From: Photobacterium iliopiscarium
GTDB taxonomy: Bacteria; Pseudomonadota; Gammaproteobacteria; Enterobacterales; Vibrionaceae
DNA: 64,000 bases
Assembly: GCF_003026395.1 (NCBI RefSeq)
Contig: NZ_PYOO01000010.1
Coordinates: forward strand, 92,612-156,611
Direction: 5' to 3'
The notes beneath the pieces were generated by a model, which worked only from the letters and a program-made list of their open reading frames with translations, did no database searches and was not told the DNA's origin. Shown piece by piece: positions 29,099-40,472 of this stretch. Positions within the stretch are counted from its first letter, which is position 1; every line of letters starts with the position of its first letter. The translations under genes were made by a program, and so were the position numbers.

Positions 29099-31762
29099 AT
29101 GTCTGAAGTCATGAAGAGTGACGTGGATGTACTGGAAACTCAAGATTGGTTAGAAGCTCTTGAATCAGTAGTCCGTGAAGAAGGTGTTGAACGCGCACAG
29201 TACTTACTAGAGCAAGTATTGGATAAAGCACGTTTAGATGGTGTTGATATGGCAACAGGCATCAACACTAATTACATTAATACGATTCCTGCGGCGCAAG
29301 AACCTGCGTACCCAGGTGATACTACGCTAGAGCGTCGTATCCGTTCTATCATCCGTTGGAACGCGATCATGATCGTATTGCGTGCCTCGAAGAAAGATTT
29401 AGACCTAGGCGGCCACATGGCGTCTTACCAGTCTGCTTCTGCTTTCTACGAAGTATGTTTTAACCACTTCTTCCGCGCACCTAATGACGTTGATGGCGGC
29501 GATTTGGTTTATTACCAAGGTCACATCTCTCCAGGGATCTACTCTCGTGCTTTCGTTGAAGGCCGCTTAACAGCAGATCAGCTTGATAACTTCCGTCAAG
29601 AAGTTGATGGCAAAGGTATTCCTTCATACCCACACCCTAAGTTAATGCCTGAATTCTGGCAGTTCCCAACGGTATCTATGGGTCTAGGTCCTATCTCTGC
29701 GATCTACCAAGCGCGTTTCCTTAAATATCTAAATGGCCGTGGTCTTAAAGACACTTCAGCGCAACGTGTTTACGCGTTCCTAGGTGATGGCGAGATGGAT
29801 GAGCCAGAATCACGCGGTGCGATCTCTTTCGCTGCGCGTGAGAAGCTAGATAACCTATGTTTCCTTATCAACTGTAACCTACAGCGCCTTGATGGCCCGG
29901 TTATGGGTAACGGTAAGATCATTCAAGAGCTAGAAGGCCTATTTAAAGGCGCTGGCTGGAATGTGGTTAAAGTGATCTGGGGTAACAACTGGGATTCACT
30001 ACTAGCAAAAGACACTACCGGTAAGTTACTTCAGTTAATGAACGAAACTGTCGATGGTGATTACCAGACATTTAAATCTAAAGATGGCGCTTACGTACGT
30101 GAGAACTTCTTTGGTAAATACCCTGAGACTGCGGCACTGGTTGCTGACATGACAGATGAGCAAATCTTTGATCTGAAACGTGGTGGTCACGATTCATCGA
30201 AACTATTTGCGGCATTTACGAATGCGAAAGACACTCAAGGTAAACCGACTGTTATTCTTGCTAAAACTGTTAAAGGTTACGGCATGGGTGATGCAGCGGA
30301 AGGTAAAAACATCGCTCACGGTGTGAAGAAAATGGACATGACCCATGTTCAATACCTACGTGATCGTTTAGGTCTACAAGATCTTATTTCTGATGAAGCA
30401 ATTAAATCATTGCCTTATCTAGAGCTTGAAAAAGGCTCTGCTGAGTTTAACTACTTACACGCTCGTCGTGAGGCATTACTAGGTTACACACCTAAGCGTA
30501 GCCCTAAGTTTACTCAAGAATTTAAAGTGCCTGAGCTTGAAGAGTTTACCTCTTTATTGGTTGAGCAAAAGCGTGAAATTTCTACCACAATGGCTTACGT
30601 GCGTACGCTAAATATTCTATTGAAAGATAAGAATATTGGTAAAAACATCGTACCAATCATTTGTGATGAAGCGCGTACTTTTGGTATGGAAGGTCTGTTC
30701 CGTCAAGTGGGTATCTACAACCCAGCGGGTCAAACTTACACCCCTGAAGACCGTGGCGTTGTTTCTTACTACAAAGAAGCAAACTCAGGTCAGGTACTGC
30801 AAGAAGGTATCAACGAATTAGGTTCAATGGCATCTTGGGTTGCTGCTGCAACATCATACAGCACTAACAACCTACCAATGATTCCGTTCTACATTTACTA
30901 CTCAATGTTCGGCTTCCAACGTGTTGGCGACATGGCGTGGATGGCGGGTGACCAACAAGCTCGTGGCTTCCTATTAGGTGCTACTGCGGGTCGTACAACC
31001 TTGAACGGTGAAGGTCTTCAACACGAAGATGGTCATTCACACATCATGGCTAATACAGTGCCAAACTGTGTCTCTTATGATCCAACGTTTGCTTACGAGC
31101 TAGCGGTTATCATGCAAGACGGTATTCGTCGCATGTACGGTGAGAACCAAGAGAACATTTATTACTACCTAACAGTAATGAATGAAAACTACGCGATGCC
31201 TGGCATGCCAGAAGGCGCTGAAGAAGGCATTCGTAAAGGTATCTACAAGTTAGAATCTTACGCTGGTAGCAACAAGGTTCAGTTAATGAGCTCTGGTACT
31301 ATCATGAATGAGGTCCGTGCTGCGGCTCAAATTCTTAGTGATGATTACGGTGTTGCATCTGACGTTTATTCTGTAACGTCATTCAACGAATTGACCCGCG
31401 ATGGTCAAGATGTTGAGCGTTACAACATGCTGCACCCACAAGCTGAGCAGAAAGTACCTTACATCACAACGGTTATGGGTTCTGAGCCTGCAATCGCTGC
31501 GACTGACTACATGAAGAACTACGCAGAACAAGTTCGCGCGTTCATGCCTTCTGAGTCATTTAAAGTACTGGGTACTGATGGCTTCGGTCGTTCAGACAGC
31601 CGCGCTAACCTACGTCGTCACTTTGAAGTTAATGCTGGCTACGTTGTTATTGCAGCACTTTCTGAATTGGCAAAACGTGGTGACATTGAGAATTCAGTTG
31701 TTGCAGATGCAATCGCTAAATTCAACATTGACGCAGACAAGATCAACCCGCTATACGCGTAA
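29099..31762 (+). CDS. aceE: Pyruvate dehydrogenase E1 component AceE
   Basis: Homodimeric thiamine diphosphate-dependent E1 of 887 residues, the same length as E. coli AceE. It decarboxylates pyruvate and acetylates the E2 lipoyl groups. Visible are GHMASYQSA, the ThDP motif beginning GDGEMDEPES and ending in NCNLQ, MAWMAGDQQARGFLLG, and GRTTLNGEGLQHEDGHSH. Codon use is strongly biased, as for highly expressed genes. aceF follows after 12 bases. Confidence 0.99.
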   Translation: MSEVMKSDVDVLETQDWLEALESVVREEGVERAQYLLEQVLDKARLDGVDMATGINTNYINTIPAAQEPAYPGDTTLERRIRSIIRWNAIMIVLRASKKDLDLGGHMASYQSASAFYEVCFNHFFRAPNDVDGGDLVYYQGHISPGIYSRAFVEGRLTADQLDNFRQEVDGKGIPSYPHPKLMPEFWQFPTVSMGLGPISAIYQARFLKYLNGRGLKDTSAQRVYAFLGDGEMDEPESRGAISFAAREKLDNLCFLINCNLQRLDGPVMGNGKIIQELEGLFKGAGWNVVKVIWGNNWDSLLAKDTTGKLLQLMNETVDGDYQTFKSKDGAYVRENFFGKYPETAALVADMTDEQIFDLKRGGHDSSKLFAAFTNAKDTQGKPTVILAKTVKGYGMGDAAEGKNIAHGVKKMDMTHVQYLRDRLGLQDLISDEAIKSLPYLELEKGSAEFNYLHARREALLGYTPKRSPKFTQEFKVPELEEFTSLLVEQKREISTTMAYVRTLNILLKDKNIGKNIVPIICDEARTFGMEGLFRQVGIYNPAGQTYTPEDRGVVSYYKEANSGQVLQEGINELGSMASWVAAATSYSTNNLPMIPFYIYYSMFGFQRVGDMAWMAGDQQARGFLLGATAGRTTLNGEGLQHEDGHSHIMANTVPNCVSYDPTFAYELAVIMQDGIRRMYGENQENIYYYLTVMNENYAMPGMPEGAEEGIRKGIYKLESYAGSNKVQLMSSGTIMNEVRAAAQILSDDYGVASDVYSVTSFNELTRDGQDVERYNMLHPQAEQKVPYITTVMGSEPAIAATDYMKNYAEQVRAFMPSESFKVLGTDGFGRSDSRANLRRHFEVNAGYVVIAALSELAKRGDIENSVVADAIAKFNIDADKINPLYA

Positions 31763-31774
31763 GAGGCAAATATA

Positions 31775-33658
31775 ATGACAATCGAAATTAATGTACCTGA
31801 TATCGGTGCAGATGAGGTTGAAGTAACTGAGATTCTTGTTAGCGTTGGCGACAAGGTTGAAGAAGAACAATCACTGATCACTGTTGAAGGCGATAAAGCC
31901 TCAATGGAAGTACCGGCTTCTCAAGCGGGTATTGTGAAAGAAATTAAAATCGTTGTTGGTGACACAGTATCGACTGGTTCATTGATCATGATCTTTGAAG
32001 CTGAAGGCGCAGCGGTTGCTGCCCCTGTAGCAGAAGCAGCACCTGTTGCCGCGCCTGTTGCAGCAGCGACAGCAGAACTTAAAGAAGTGCACGTGCCTGA
32101 CATCGGCGGTGATGAAGTTGAAGTAACTGAAATCATGGTTGCTATCGGCGACAGCATCGAAGAAGAGCAGTCACTACTTACTGTTGAAGGCGATAAAGCG
32201 TCAATGGAAGTACCTGCACCGTTCGCTGGTGTGCTAAAAGAAATCAAAATTGCAACGGGCGATAAAGTTTCAACTGGCTCACTTGTGATGATCTTTGAAG
32301 TTGCAGGCTCTGGCGCAGTAGCGGCTCCAGTTGCAGTAGCAGCACCAGTAGCGGCAGCGCCCGCTGTTGCAGCAGCAAAAGAAGTTCACGTGCCTGATAT
32401 CGGCGGTGACGAAGTTGAAGTGACTGAAATCATGGTTGCAGTTGGCGATACAGTAGAAGAAGAGCAATCTTTAATTACTGTTGAAGGCGACAAAGCATCA
32501 ATGGAAGTTCCTGCACCGTTTGCAGGTACTATCAAAGAAATCAAAATCGCGACTGGCGACAAGGTTTCTACTGGTTCATTGATCATGATCTTTGACGTTG
32601 TTGGCGCAGCACCTGTTGCGGTAGCGGTTGCAGCACCTGCGCAAGCAGCGGCTCCTGCTCCAGTGGCAGCACCTGTTGCATCAACACCTGCGGCAACGAC
32701 TGGCGACTTTGAAGAAAACAACGATTATGCACATGCATCACCGGTTGTTCGTCGTCTAGCACGTGAGTTTGGCGTTAACCTTGCGAAAGTTAAAGGTACT
32801 GGCCGTAAGAACCGCGTACTGAAAGAAGACGTTCAAAGCTTCGTTAAAGATGCACTTAAGCGTCTTGAATCTGGTGCAGCAGCATCGGCTTCAGGTAAAG
32901 GCGATGGCGCAGCGTTGGGTCTACTACCTTGGCCGAAGATTGACTTCAGCAAGTTTGGTGACACAGAAGTTAAGCCGCTTTCTCGCATTAAGAAGATTTC
33001 TGGCGCTAACCTGCACCGTAACTGGGTAATGATTCCACACGTTACACAGTGGGATAATGCCGATATCACTGAGCTTGAAGCATTCCGTAAAGATCAAAAC
33101 GCGATCGAAGCGAAGAAAGACACTGGCATGAAAATCACGCCACTTGTGTTCATTCTTAAAGCGGTAGCAAAAGCACTGGAAGCGTTCCCTTCATTTAACT
33201 CTTCACTATCTGATGATGGCGCGAGCTTGATTTTGAAGAAATACATCAACATCGGCATCGCGGTAGATACGCCGAATGGCTTGGTTGTTCCTGTATTTAA
33301 AGACGTGAACAAGAAAGGTATTTACGAGCTATCTGAAGAGCTAATGACTATCTCTAAGAAAGCACGTGCTGGTAAGCTAACGGCATCTGATATGCAAGGT
33401 GGCTGTTTCACTATCTCAAGCCTAGGTGGCTTAGGTGGTACTGCGTTCACACCAATCGTGAATGCACCAGAAGTAGGTATCCTTGGTGTATCTAAGTCTG
33501 AAATGAAGCCAGTATGGAACGGTAAAGAGTTTGAACCGCGTCTACAACTTCCATTGTCATTGTCATACGATCACCGTGTGATTGATGGTGCTGAAGGTGC
33601 ACGTTTCATTACTTACTTAAATGGTTGTCTATCTGACATCCGTCGTTTGGTACTATAA
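31775..33658 (+). CDS. aceF: Dihydrolipoyl acetyltransferase AceF (E2), three lipoyl domains
   Basis: Core of the pyruvate dehydrogenase complex, 627 residues. Three lipoyl domains carry the motif [11 protein letters not shown] with lipoylated lysines at 41, 141 and 240. They are joined by alanine-proline-rich swinging linkers, and a peripheral subunit-binding domain ([20 protein letters not shown]) follows. The catalytic domain ends with [15 protein letters not shown], catalytic histidine 600. Three lipoyl domains is the enterobacterial/vibrio arrangement. The repeats are also evident in the DNA. Confidence 0.99.
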   Translation: MTIEINVPDIGADEVEVTEILVSVGDKVEEEQSLITVEGDKASMEVPASQAGIVKEIKIVVGDTVSTGSLIMIFEAEGAAVAAPVAEAAPVAAPVAAATAELKEVHVPDIGGDEVEVTEIMVAIGDSIEEEQSLLTVEGDKASMEVPAPFAGVLKEIKIATGDKVSTGSLVMIFEVAGSGAVAAPVAVAAPVAAAPAVAAAKEVHVPDIGGDEVEVTEIMVAVGDTVEEEQSLITVEGDKASMEVPAPFAGTIKEIKIATGDKVSTGSLIMIFDVVGAAPVAVAVAAPAQAAAPAPVAAPVASTPAATTGDFEENNDYAHASPVVRRLAREFGVNLAKVKGTGRKNRVLKEDVQSFVKDALKRLESGAAASASGKGDGAALGLLPWPKIDFSKFGDTEVKPLSRIKKISGANLHRNWVMIPHVTQWDNADITELEAFRKDQNAIEAKKDTGMKITPLVFILKAVAKALEAFPSFNSSLSDDGASLILKKYINIGIAVDTPNGLVVPVFKDVNKKGIYELSEELMTISKKARAGKLTASDMQGGCFTISSLGGLGGTAFTPIVNAPEVGILGVSKSEMKPVWNGKEFEPRLQLPLSLSYDHRVIDGAEGARFITYLNGCLSDIRRLVL

Positions 33659-33676
33659 GGTTTCACATCCACAACG

Positions 33677-33701
33677 CCATGCCTACCGTTTGTAGGCATG
33701 G
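33677..33701 (+). terminator. Hairpin between aceF and lpdA
   Basis: CCATGCCTAC (33677-33686) and GTAGGCATGG (33692-33701) form a perfect ten-pair stem with loop CGTTT, followed by AATTGTTGTTTA. The weak T-tail suggests partial termination or 3'-end protection of the aceEF message, with lpdA also having its own promoter. TTGACA at 33777-33782 is a possible -35, without a clear -10. Confidence 0.5.
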
Positions 33702-33854
33702 AATTGTTGTTTAGCTCACAGGCTGCGGTAATTTATTTTTCATGTTGTTAACAGGTCTGTAAACTTGTTACTCAATTTGACAGTGAATTTAGCATTAAAA
33801 AGTACAGCATAGCTGATAGCCTGTTAGGGATAAAAGACTTACAACGAGGTCATG

Positions 33855-35285
33855 ATGAGCAAAGAAATTAAAGCCCAGGTAGTGGTGTTGGGTTCAGGCC
33901 CTGCTGGTTATTCTGCGGCATTCCGTTGTGCAGACTTAGGTCTAGATACGGTTCTAATCGAAAAATACAATACTCTAGGCGGCGTATGTCTTAACGTCGG
34001 CTGTATTCCATCAAAAGCTCTGCTTCACGTAGCGAAAGTGATCGAAGAAGCAAAAGCGATGGCTGAACATGGCGTGATTTTCGGTGAGCCACAAACCGAT
34101 ATCAATAAAATCCGTCTATGGAAAGATAAAGTAATTACCCAACTTACTGGCGGTCTTGGCGGAATGGCTAAGATGCGTAAAGTTAACGTGGTTAACGGTT
34201 ACGGTAAATTTACTGGCCCTAATTCAATTGTTGTTGAAGGTGTTGATGGTCAAACGACTGTTACTTTTGACAATGCAATTATCGCTGCGGGTTCACGCCC
34301 AATTAAACTGCCTTTCATTCCACATGAAGACCCACGTATTTGGGATTCAACTGATGCGCTAGAGCTTAAAGAAGTACCTGAAAAGTTACTGATTATGGGC
34401 GGCGGTATCATTGGTCTTGAAATGGGTACGGTTTACCACGCGCTAGGTTCTGATGTCGACGTTGTTGAGATGTTCGATCAAGTTATTCCAGCAGCTGATA
34501 AAGATATCATTAAAGTTTTCACTAAGCGTATTTCTAAGAAATTCAACCTAATGCTTGAAACGAAAGTGACAGCAGTTGAAGCGAAAGAAGACGGTATCTA
34601 CGTATCAATGGAAGGTAAAAAAGCACCCGCTGAGCCTACACGTTATGATGCAGTGTTAGTGGCTATCGGTCGTGTACCAAACGGTCAACTAATCGATGCT
34701 GAGAAAGCAGGTATCAATGTTGATGAGCGTGGCTTTATTCACGTTGATAAACAAATGCGTACTAACGTTGCTCACATTCATGCGATTGGTGACGTTGTTG
34801 GTCAACCTATGCTTGCTCACAAAGGTGTGCATGAAGGTCACGTAGCCGCTGAAGTTATTTCAGGCAAGAAGCACTACTTCGATCCTAAAGTTATTCCTTC
34901 AATTGCCTACACTGAGCCAGAAGTTGCGTGGGTAGGTAAGACTGAGAAAGAAGCGAAAGCTGAAGGTATTAACTACGAAGTTTCAACATTCCCATGGGCT
35001 GCATCTGGCCGTGCTATTGCATCTGATTGTGCTGATGGTATGACGAAGATGATCTTCGATAAAGACACTCACCGCGTTATCGGTGGTGCTATCGTGGGTA
35101 CTAACGGTGGTGAATTGTTAGGTGAAATTGGTCTAGCGATCGAGATGGGTTGTGATGCGGAAGATATCGCATTAACTATTCACGCTCACCCAACATTGCA
35201 TGAATCAATTGGTCTTGCAGCAGAAGTATTTGAAGGTTCAATCACTGACCTGCCAAATGCAAAAGCAGTAAAGCGTAACAAGTAA
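33855..35285 (+). CDS. lpdA: Dihydrolipoyl dehydrogenase LpdA (E3)
   Basis: FAD flavoprotein that reoxidises lipoyl groups of pyruvate and 2-oxoglutarate dehydrogenases. The second of two adjacent ATGs (33855) is chosen: a GAGG site lies five bases before it and MSKEIKAQ aligns with the E. coli start. The 476 residues show the FAD motif VVLGSGPAGYSAAFR, redox-active Cys45 and Cys50 (CLNVGC), the NAD motif GGGIIGLEMG, and the dimer-interface active site HAHPTLHE. It ends in a strong terminator. Confidence 0.98.
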   Translation: MSKEIKAQVVVLGSGPAGYSAAFRCADLGLDTVLIEKYNTLGGVCLNVGCIPSKALLHVAKVIEEAKAMAEHGVIFGEPQTDINKIRLWKDKVITQLTGGLGGMAKMRKVNVVNGYGKFTGPNSIVVEGVDGQTTVTFDNAIIAAGSRPIKLPFIPHEDPRIWDSTDALELKEVPEKLLIMGGGIIGLEMGTVYHALGSDVDVVEMFDQVIPAADKDIIKVFTKRISKKFNLMLETKVTAVEAKEDGIYVSMEGKKAPAEPTRYDAVLVAIGRVPNGQLIDAEKAGINVDERGFIHVDKQMRTNVAHIHAIGDVVGQPMLAHKGVHEGHVAAEVISGKKHYFDPKVIPSIAYTEPEVAWVGKTEKEAKAEGINYEVSTFPWAASGRAIASDCADGMTKMIFDKDTHRVIGGAIVGTNGGELLGEIGLAIEMGCDAEDIALTIHAHPTLHESIGLAAEVFEGSITDLPNAKAVKRNK

Positions 35286-35308
35286 TTCTCGCTTAATGCT
35301 CTGTGAAT

Positions 35309-35336
35309 AAAAAAAGCGCCTGATGGCGCTTTTTTA
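35309..35336. terminator. Terminator after lpdA
   Basis: AAAAAAAGCGCC (35309-35320) and GGCGCTTTTTT (35325-35335) around TGAT. Symmetrical A- and T-runs let it work for lpdA and possibly the opposing chemoreceptor gene. Confidence 0.9.
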
Positions 35337-35432
35337 TTAGCGATAGTTTTATTAATTATCACTTTATTCATTTGTTCAATATAGCTTTGCTAGCTACCGT
35401 CACGAGAACTGATAGCCATCAAGTGGTTATAA

Positions 35433-37352
35433 TTACAATTTAAATGTGCCCACCATATCATCTAAACGCTGTGAAAGTTGACGCAATGATTGGCTAGAAT
35501 CTGCCAGTTGCGCTGCTGTTTCTGCGGTTAATTGGGTGGTTTCATTGATCTCTTCAATATTGCAATTAATGTCTCGTACCACGATCGATTGTTCTTCGGT
35601 AGCGGTCGCGACCTGAGTATTCATATCGGCAATTAAGCTAATACGATCTGCAATTGAGATTAATGCAGTAGAAGCTTGATCTGATGCTGAGACGCCATTG
35701 TCTGATAACTGACGGCTTTGCTCTATTGCCGTAACTGCATTAGAGGCTTCTTGCTGTAAGCGGTTAATCATCGTTTGAATTTCATCCGTCGAAGTTGCCG
35801 TTCGACTCGCAAGATTACGTACTTCATCAGCCACAACTGCAAAGCCTCGACCTTGTTCTCCTGCTCGTGCCGCTTCAATGGCTGCATTCAATGCTAGCAG
35901 ATTTGTTTGATCTGAAATCCCTCTAATCACATCTAAAATACTGCCAATAGATTGAGTATTATTGGCTAATGAATCAATCACATCACTGACTTGACCAATA
36001 TCTGATGACAGTTGATTAATGGTATTTCTCGCTTCACTCACCACTTGTTGACCATCATGAGTTTGTTGTTCTGCTTGCTGGGTTGATTCGGCGGCTAAGG
36101 CTGCATTACTGGCGATTTCATTGACCGTTGCTCCCATTTCATTAATTGCCGTAACAACCAATAATGTTCTGTCGCGTTGGCTATGGCTATTATCAAGGGT
36201 TAGCTGAGCTTGAGAGGCAACAGATTCTGCCGCTTGGCGAAGGGAATTTCCTGTTTCTGCTACGTCGATGACTGAATGGTGGATCTTGCTTATAAAGCCA
36301 TTAAATCCTGATGATAATTGTGCGATTTCATCATTACCCTTGACGGTTAAACGGTGGCTTAAATCACCATCACTTTCACCTAATTGTTTGAATATTTTTG
36401 CTAGATTTTGAATTGGACGGGTAATGCTGCTGGCAAGAAAAATAGCGATAACAATAAAAATAGCGGCAATAATGGCAGTAAAGAAAATAACCTGATTACG
36501 AATAGTCGTTAAAGCGGCAAAAGCTTCTTTTTTAGGTAGCTCGCCAATCACATACCAATCCATCGCCGGAATATAACTTGCTGCTAAAAAGACATCTTCG
36601 TTGTTATTTTTTGTTTCTACCACACTAAAGCTTTGTTTGTTTAATAAGGCTGAGGTAATGGTTGAATCAAACAGGGTTGTGATTGAATTTTGTCCCTGCA
36701 TTTTGTCGTTATCACGGTGGATCTTAATCGTGCCTTTACTATCGACTAAATAGACAAAACCGGTTTGTTCAATTTTAAATTGGCTAATAAAACGTGCCAT
36801 TTCATCGAGGGATTTAGATAACCCTGCTAATGTATCACCATTAATTTGTTGATAATTAACAAACAGTTTTACCTCACCTGTCTTTTCTCGAAAGATGCTT
36901 AAACTACGGCTTTGGTTATTTTTGATCGCATCAAAAAACCATTGATCTTGTTGTGGTGTTAACTGGCGCAGAAAACCATTTTGGTTCCAATAATCGCCAT
37001 TATTACGGTTAGCGATAGAGACATCTAATAACTGGTATTGATGTTGTATATTGCGTAATTCTTTGACTAAACGTGTTTTTTCGTGAGGTGCTTTGGTGGC
37101 TAACACGCTGTCGATAACGTAACTATTAGTGGCTAATTGCTCTGCGGCTGATTGTAACTGGGTGACTTCTTTTTCGACGTTATTGCGAATTTGAAGCAAG
37201 ATTGAGGGCAATTCTAAGGTTAAGATTCGGCTGGTAATGGCAGCGCGGACTTGGCTTTGGCTAAGCACACTAACCAATGTTGTGGACGCGAGTACTGCGA
37301 TGGTGATTGCGATGATCAGTTTTGATTTGATACTTAAATGTTTGTAATTCAT
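35433..37352 (-). CDS. Methyl-accepting chemotaxis protein
   Basis: Transmembrane chemoreceptor of 639 residues from the ATG at 37352; a TTG eight codons upstream is the only alternative. A first membrane helix (about residues 12-34) precedes a large periplasmic sensor region that looks like a Cache fold ([19 protein letters not shown]). A second helix (about 285-308), a HAMP domain and the cytoplasmic signalling hairpin with the tip [19 protein letters not shown] follow. It ends in DDMVGTFKL without a CheR-binding pentapeptide. The ligand cannot be told. No chemotaxis operon is near. Confidence 0.9.
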   Translation of the reverse strand: MNYKHLSIKSKLIIAITIAVLASTTLVSVLSQSQVRAAITSRILTLELPSILLQIRNNVEKEVTQLQSAAEQLATNSYVIDSVLATKAPHEKTRLVKELRNIQHQYQLLDVSIANRNNGDYWNQNGFLRQLTPQQDQWFFDAIKNNQSRSLSIFREKTGEVKLFVNYQQINGDTLAGLSKSLDEMARFISQFKIEQTGFVYLVDSKGTIKIHRDNDKMQGQNSITTLFDSTITSALLNKQSFSVVETKNNNEDVFLAASYIPAMDWYVIGELPKKEAFAALTTIRNQVIFFTAIIAAIFIVIAIFLASSITRPIQNLAKIFKQLGESDGDLSHRLTVKGNDEIAQLSSGFNGFISKIHHSVIDVAETGNSLRQAAESVASQAQLTLDNSHSQRDRTLLVVTAINEMGATVNEIASNAALAAESTQQAEQQTHDGQQVVSEARNTINQLSSDIGQVSDVIDSLANNTQSIGSILDVIRGISDQTNLLALNAAIEAARAGEQGRGFAVVADEVRNLASRTATSTDEIQTMINRLQQEASNAVTAIEQSRQLSDNGVSASDQASTALISIADRISLIADMNTQVATATEEQSIVVRDINCNIEEINETTQLTAETAAQLADSSQSLRQLSQRLDDMVGTFKL

Positions 37353-37692
37353 AAAGCGGCTTATATTTATGAGCAAATGAACTGACCATGCGCTGTTACA
37401 TTATGCTGGTCGATGAAATGAAAATATCAGCTCATGTATCGGCTTATTTGTGATAAAACTTTAACGATTTATGCTATTTGATCGCGAAATTGTTAAAAAT
37501 AAGCGAATAAAGTTCAACTTAATCCTGTGACAGTGACGTTATGCGTTATCAATATTTAGAGGCACTTTACGTGTTATCGCGAAAGAATGTAGCCAATAGT
37601 CAAATGTTGTAAAACATCGATTTATTTTAATTTTACGTTAAAAATGCTATGGTATTTAACAGTTTTGATCTCTAATTAACCGTTAAGATGTC

Positions 37693-37701
37693 TGGTATAG
37701 A
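37693..37701 (+). promoter_or_regulatory. Candidate extended -10 promoter of acnB
   Basis: TGGTATAGA matches the TGN-TATAAT extended -10 pattern, about 90 bases before the acnB start. No convincing -35 was seen, which extended -10 promoters can lack. Confidence 0.4.
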
Positions 37702-37751
37702 TTAAACCGCAATAACTGATCAGTGAGAGATCATTCAACTTCCAAGGATGT

Positions 37752-37767
37752 TCGACGTTATCGTCGA
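37752..37767 (+). other. Leader hairpin before the acnB ribosome site
   Basis: TCGACG and CGTCGA pair around TTAT, about ten bases upstream of the AGAGGA ribosome site. It could affect acnB mRNA stability or translation. In E. coli apo-AcnB binds its own message, but in the 3' region, so no direct parallel is claimed. Confidence 0.4.
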
Positions 37768-37789
37768 GCCAATATAAGAGGAATATGTC

Positions 37790-40387
37790 GTGCTTGAAGC
37801 CTACCGTAAACACGTCGAAGAACGTGCGGCCGAGGGGGTTGTTGCCCAGCCGCTAAATGCTGAACAGGTTGCCGCTCTAATTGAGTTATTAAAAAACCCA
37901 CCGCAAGGTGAGGACGCGGTACTACTGGATCTATTAGAAAATCGTATTCCACCCGGTGTTGATGAAGCCGCTTATGTAAAGGCGGGATTTTTAGCTGCAA
38001 TCACTACGGGCGAAGCACAATCACCACTGGTCACTAAAGCTAAAGCGGCACAGTTATTAGGTACGATGCAAGGCGGTTATAATATTGAGCCATTAGTATC
38101 ATTACTTGATGATGCGGAACTTGCGCCTATTGCTGTTACTGCGCTTTCTCATACATTACTGATGTTTGACTCATTTTATGATGTTGAGCAAAAAGCCAAA
38201 GCGGGCAATACTTTTGCTCAGCAAGTCATGCAATCGTGGGCGGATGCCGAGTGGTTCTTATCAAAGCCAGCCCTTGCTGAAAAAATCACTCTTACCGTAT
38301 TTAAAGTCAGTGGTGAAACCAATACTGATGACTTATCACCAGCGCCAGATGCATGGTCACGCCCTGATATTCCGTTGCACGCATTAGCGATGTTAAAGAT
38401 TGCGCGCGAAGGGATCACCCCTGATCAAGCAGGCACTATTGGTCCGATTACGCAAATTGACGCCCTTAAACAACAAGGTCATCAATTAGTGTATGTCGGT
38501 GATGTGGTCGGCACGGGATCTTCACGTAAATCAGCCACAAACTCAGTGTTATGGTTTATGGGGGATGATATTGCTTATGTTCCTAATAAACGTGCGGGGG
38601 GCTATGTGCTTGGCGGTAAGATTGCACCGATCTTCTTTAATACTATGGAAGATGCTGGCGCCTTACCGATTGAAGTTGATGTTACGAAGCTGGCAATGGG
38701 TGATGTGATTGATGTTTATCCATTTAAAGGTCAAGTTTGTCGTCATGATAGTGATGACATTGTCTCAACCTTTAAGTTAAAAACTGAGGTCTTGATTGAT
38801 GAAGTCCGCGCTGGTGGTCGTATTCCATTGATCATTGGTCGTGGCTTAACAGATCGTGCTCGTCAGGCGTTAGACTTACCAGCTTCTGATGTATTCCGCC
38901 GTCCGGTTGAAATTAAAGACAGCGGCAAAGGTTATACCTTAGCGCAAAAGATGGTCGGTAAAGCATGTGGTGTTGAGGGGGTTCGTCCTGATACATATTG
39001 TGAGCCTAAAATGACCACTGTCGGTTCGCAAGATACTACCGGCCCAATGACCCGTGATGAACTGAAAGACTTAGCGTGTTTAGGTTTCTCGGCAGATCTT
39101 ACGATGCAGTCTTTCTGTCACACTTCGGCATATCCAAAACCGATTGATGTTAATACTCACCATACATTACCTGATTTTATTATGAATCGTGGTGGGGTGG
39201 CGTTACGTCCTAAAGATGGTGTGATCCACTCATGGCTTAACCGAATGTTATTGCCAGATACCGTCGGTACGGGTGGCGATTCTCATACCCGTTTCCCATT
39301 AGGTATTTCATTCCCCGCGGGTTCTGGTTTAGTGGCATTTGCTGCTGCGACAGGGGTAATGCCGCTCGATATGCCTGAATCTATTTTGGTGCGCTTTAAA
39401 GGTGAGATGCAACAAGGGATCACCCTGCGTGATTTGGTTCATGCGATCCCTTATTTTGCGATTCAACAAGGACTATTAACGGTTGAAAAATCGGGCAAGA
39501 TCAATGAATTCTCAGGCCGTGTACTTGAGATTGAAGGGGTTGAGCATTTATCGGTTGAACAAGCGTTTGAGCTTTCTGACGCATCAGCTGAGCGTAGTGC
39601 TGCGGGTTGTACCGTCAAACTGTCGCCAGAGTCGATCACTGAATATCTAAACTCAAATATCGTGATGTTGAAGTGGATGATCGCTGAAGGTTATGGTGAT
39701 CGTCGTACCATTGAACGTCGTGTGACGGCGATGCAAGCGTGGCTAGCGAATCCTGAATTAATGACCGCAGATAAAGACGCGGAATATGCGCATGTGATCG
39801 AAATTGATCTGGCAGATATTAAAGAGCCTATTTTATGTGCGCCAAATGATCCTGATGATGCGCGTTTATTGTCTGAGGTTGCAGGCACTGCGATTGATGA
39901 AGTGTTTATTGGATCGTGCATGACTAACATTGGTCATTTCCGTGCTGCGGGTAAGTTACTTGAGAAATTTGGCGGTCAATTAGAGACTCGATTATGGATT
40001 GCACCACCGACCAAGATGGATAAAGACCAACTTACTGAAGAAGGTTATTACGGTATCTTTGGTCGTGCTGGGGCGCGTATTGAAACCCCTGGATGTTCTT
40101 TGTGTATGGGTAACCAAGCACGAGTAAAAGATAATTCGACGGTAATGTCGACCTCGACACGTAATTTCCCTAACCGTTTAGGAAATGGCGCTAACGTGTA
40201 TTTATCTTCTGCGGAATTAGCAGCGGTGGGGGCAATTCTAGGGCGGATTCCAACCATGGAAGAATACCTAACTTATGCTAAACAGATTGATGCAACAGCG
40301 GCTGATACTTACCGTTATTTGAATTTTGATCGTATGGCTGATTACACTAATAAAGCCGATGAAGTGATTATTCAGCAAGCTGTTTAA
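37790..40387 (+). CDS. acnB: Aconitate hydratase B
   Basis: Main TCA-cycle aconitase, a 4Fe-4S enzyme interconverting citrate and isocitrate, 865 residues as in E. coli. The start is GTG at 37790, seven bases after AGAGGA, because [16 protein letters not shown] aligns with the family N-terminus. Domains run HEAT-like N-terminal (1-160), swivel domain, then the catalytic core with GGDSHTRFP, the cluster cysteine in [17 protein letters not shown], and [12 protein letters not shown] with the other two. It ends in a bidirectional terminator. Confidence 0.98.
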   Translation: MLEAYRKHVEERAAEGVVAQPLNAEQVAALIELLKNPPQGEDAVLLDLLENRIPPGVDEAAYVKAGFLAAITTGEAQSPLVTKAKAAQLLGTMQGGYNIEPLVSLLDDAELAPIAVTALSHTLLMFDSFYDVEQKAKAGNTFAQQVMQSWADAEWFLSKPALAEKITLTVFKVSGETNTDDLSPAPDAWSRPDIPLHALAMLKIAREGITPDQAGTIGPITQIDALKQQGHQLVYVGDVVGTGSSRKSATNSVLWFMGDDIAYVPNKRAGGYVLGGKIAPIFFNTMEDAGALPIEVDVTKLAMGDVIDVYPFKGQVCRHDSDDIVSTFKLKTEVLIDEVRAGGRIPLIIGRGLTDRARQALDLPASDVFRRPVEIKDSGKGYTLAQKMVGKACGVEGVRPDTYCEPKMTTVGSQDTTGPMTRDELKDLACLGFSADLTMQSFCHTSAYPKPIDVNTHHTLPDFIMNRGGVALRPKDGVIHSWLNRMLLPDTVGTGGDSHTRFPLGISFPAGSGLVAFAAATGVMPLDMPESILVRFKGEMQQGITLRDLVHAIPYFAIQQGLLTVEKSGKINEFSGRVLEIEGVEHLSVEQAFELSDASAERSAAGCTVKLSPESITEYLNSNIVMLKWMIAEGYGDRRTIERRVTAMQAWLANPELMTADKDAEYAHVIEIDLADIKEPILCAPNDPDDARLLSEVAGTAIDEVFIGSCMTNIGHFRAAGKLLEKFGGQLETRLWIAPPTKMDKDQLTEEGYYGIFGRAGARIETPGCSLCMGNQARVKDNSTVMSTSTRNFPNRLGNGANVYLSSAELAAVGAILGRIPTMEEYLTYAKQIDATAADTYRYLNFDRMADYTNKADEVIIQQAV

Positions 40388-40430
40388 TCTATGTTATTGG
40401 TGATATAAAAATAAGCCATAAAGAAGATAT

Positions 40431-40461
40431 AAAAAACGCCGCGACTATTCGCGGCGTTTTT
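40431..40461. terminator. Bidirectional terminator between acnB and glycerate kinase gene
   Basis: AAAAAACGCCGCG and CGCGGCGTTTTTA flank ACTATT, an eight-pair GC-rich core (40436-40443 with 40450-40457) with A- and T-runs on both sides of two convergent genes. Confidence 0.9.
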
Positions 40462-40472
40462 ATTGGTGCTTT

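Larger units (their letters stand above)
37377..37789 (+). promoter_or_regulatory. Chemoreceptor-acnB divergent intergenic region
   Basis: This 413-base AT-rich region separates the chemoreceptor gene and acnB. I see a candidate extended -10 for acnB, a perfect palindrome ACTGATCAGT at 37715-37724, and a short hairpin just before the acnB ribosome site. The AT-rich middle (about 37440-37660) shows no ORF or other clear structure. Confidence 0.5.
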
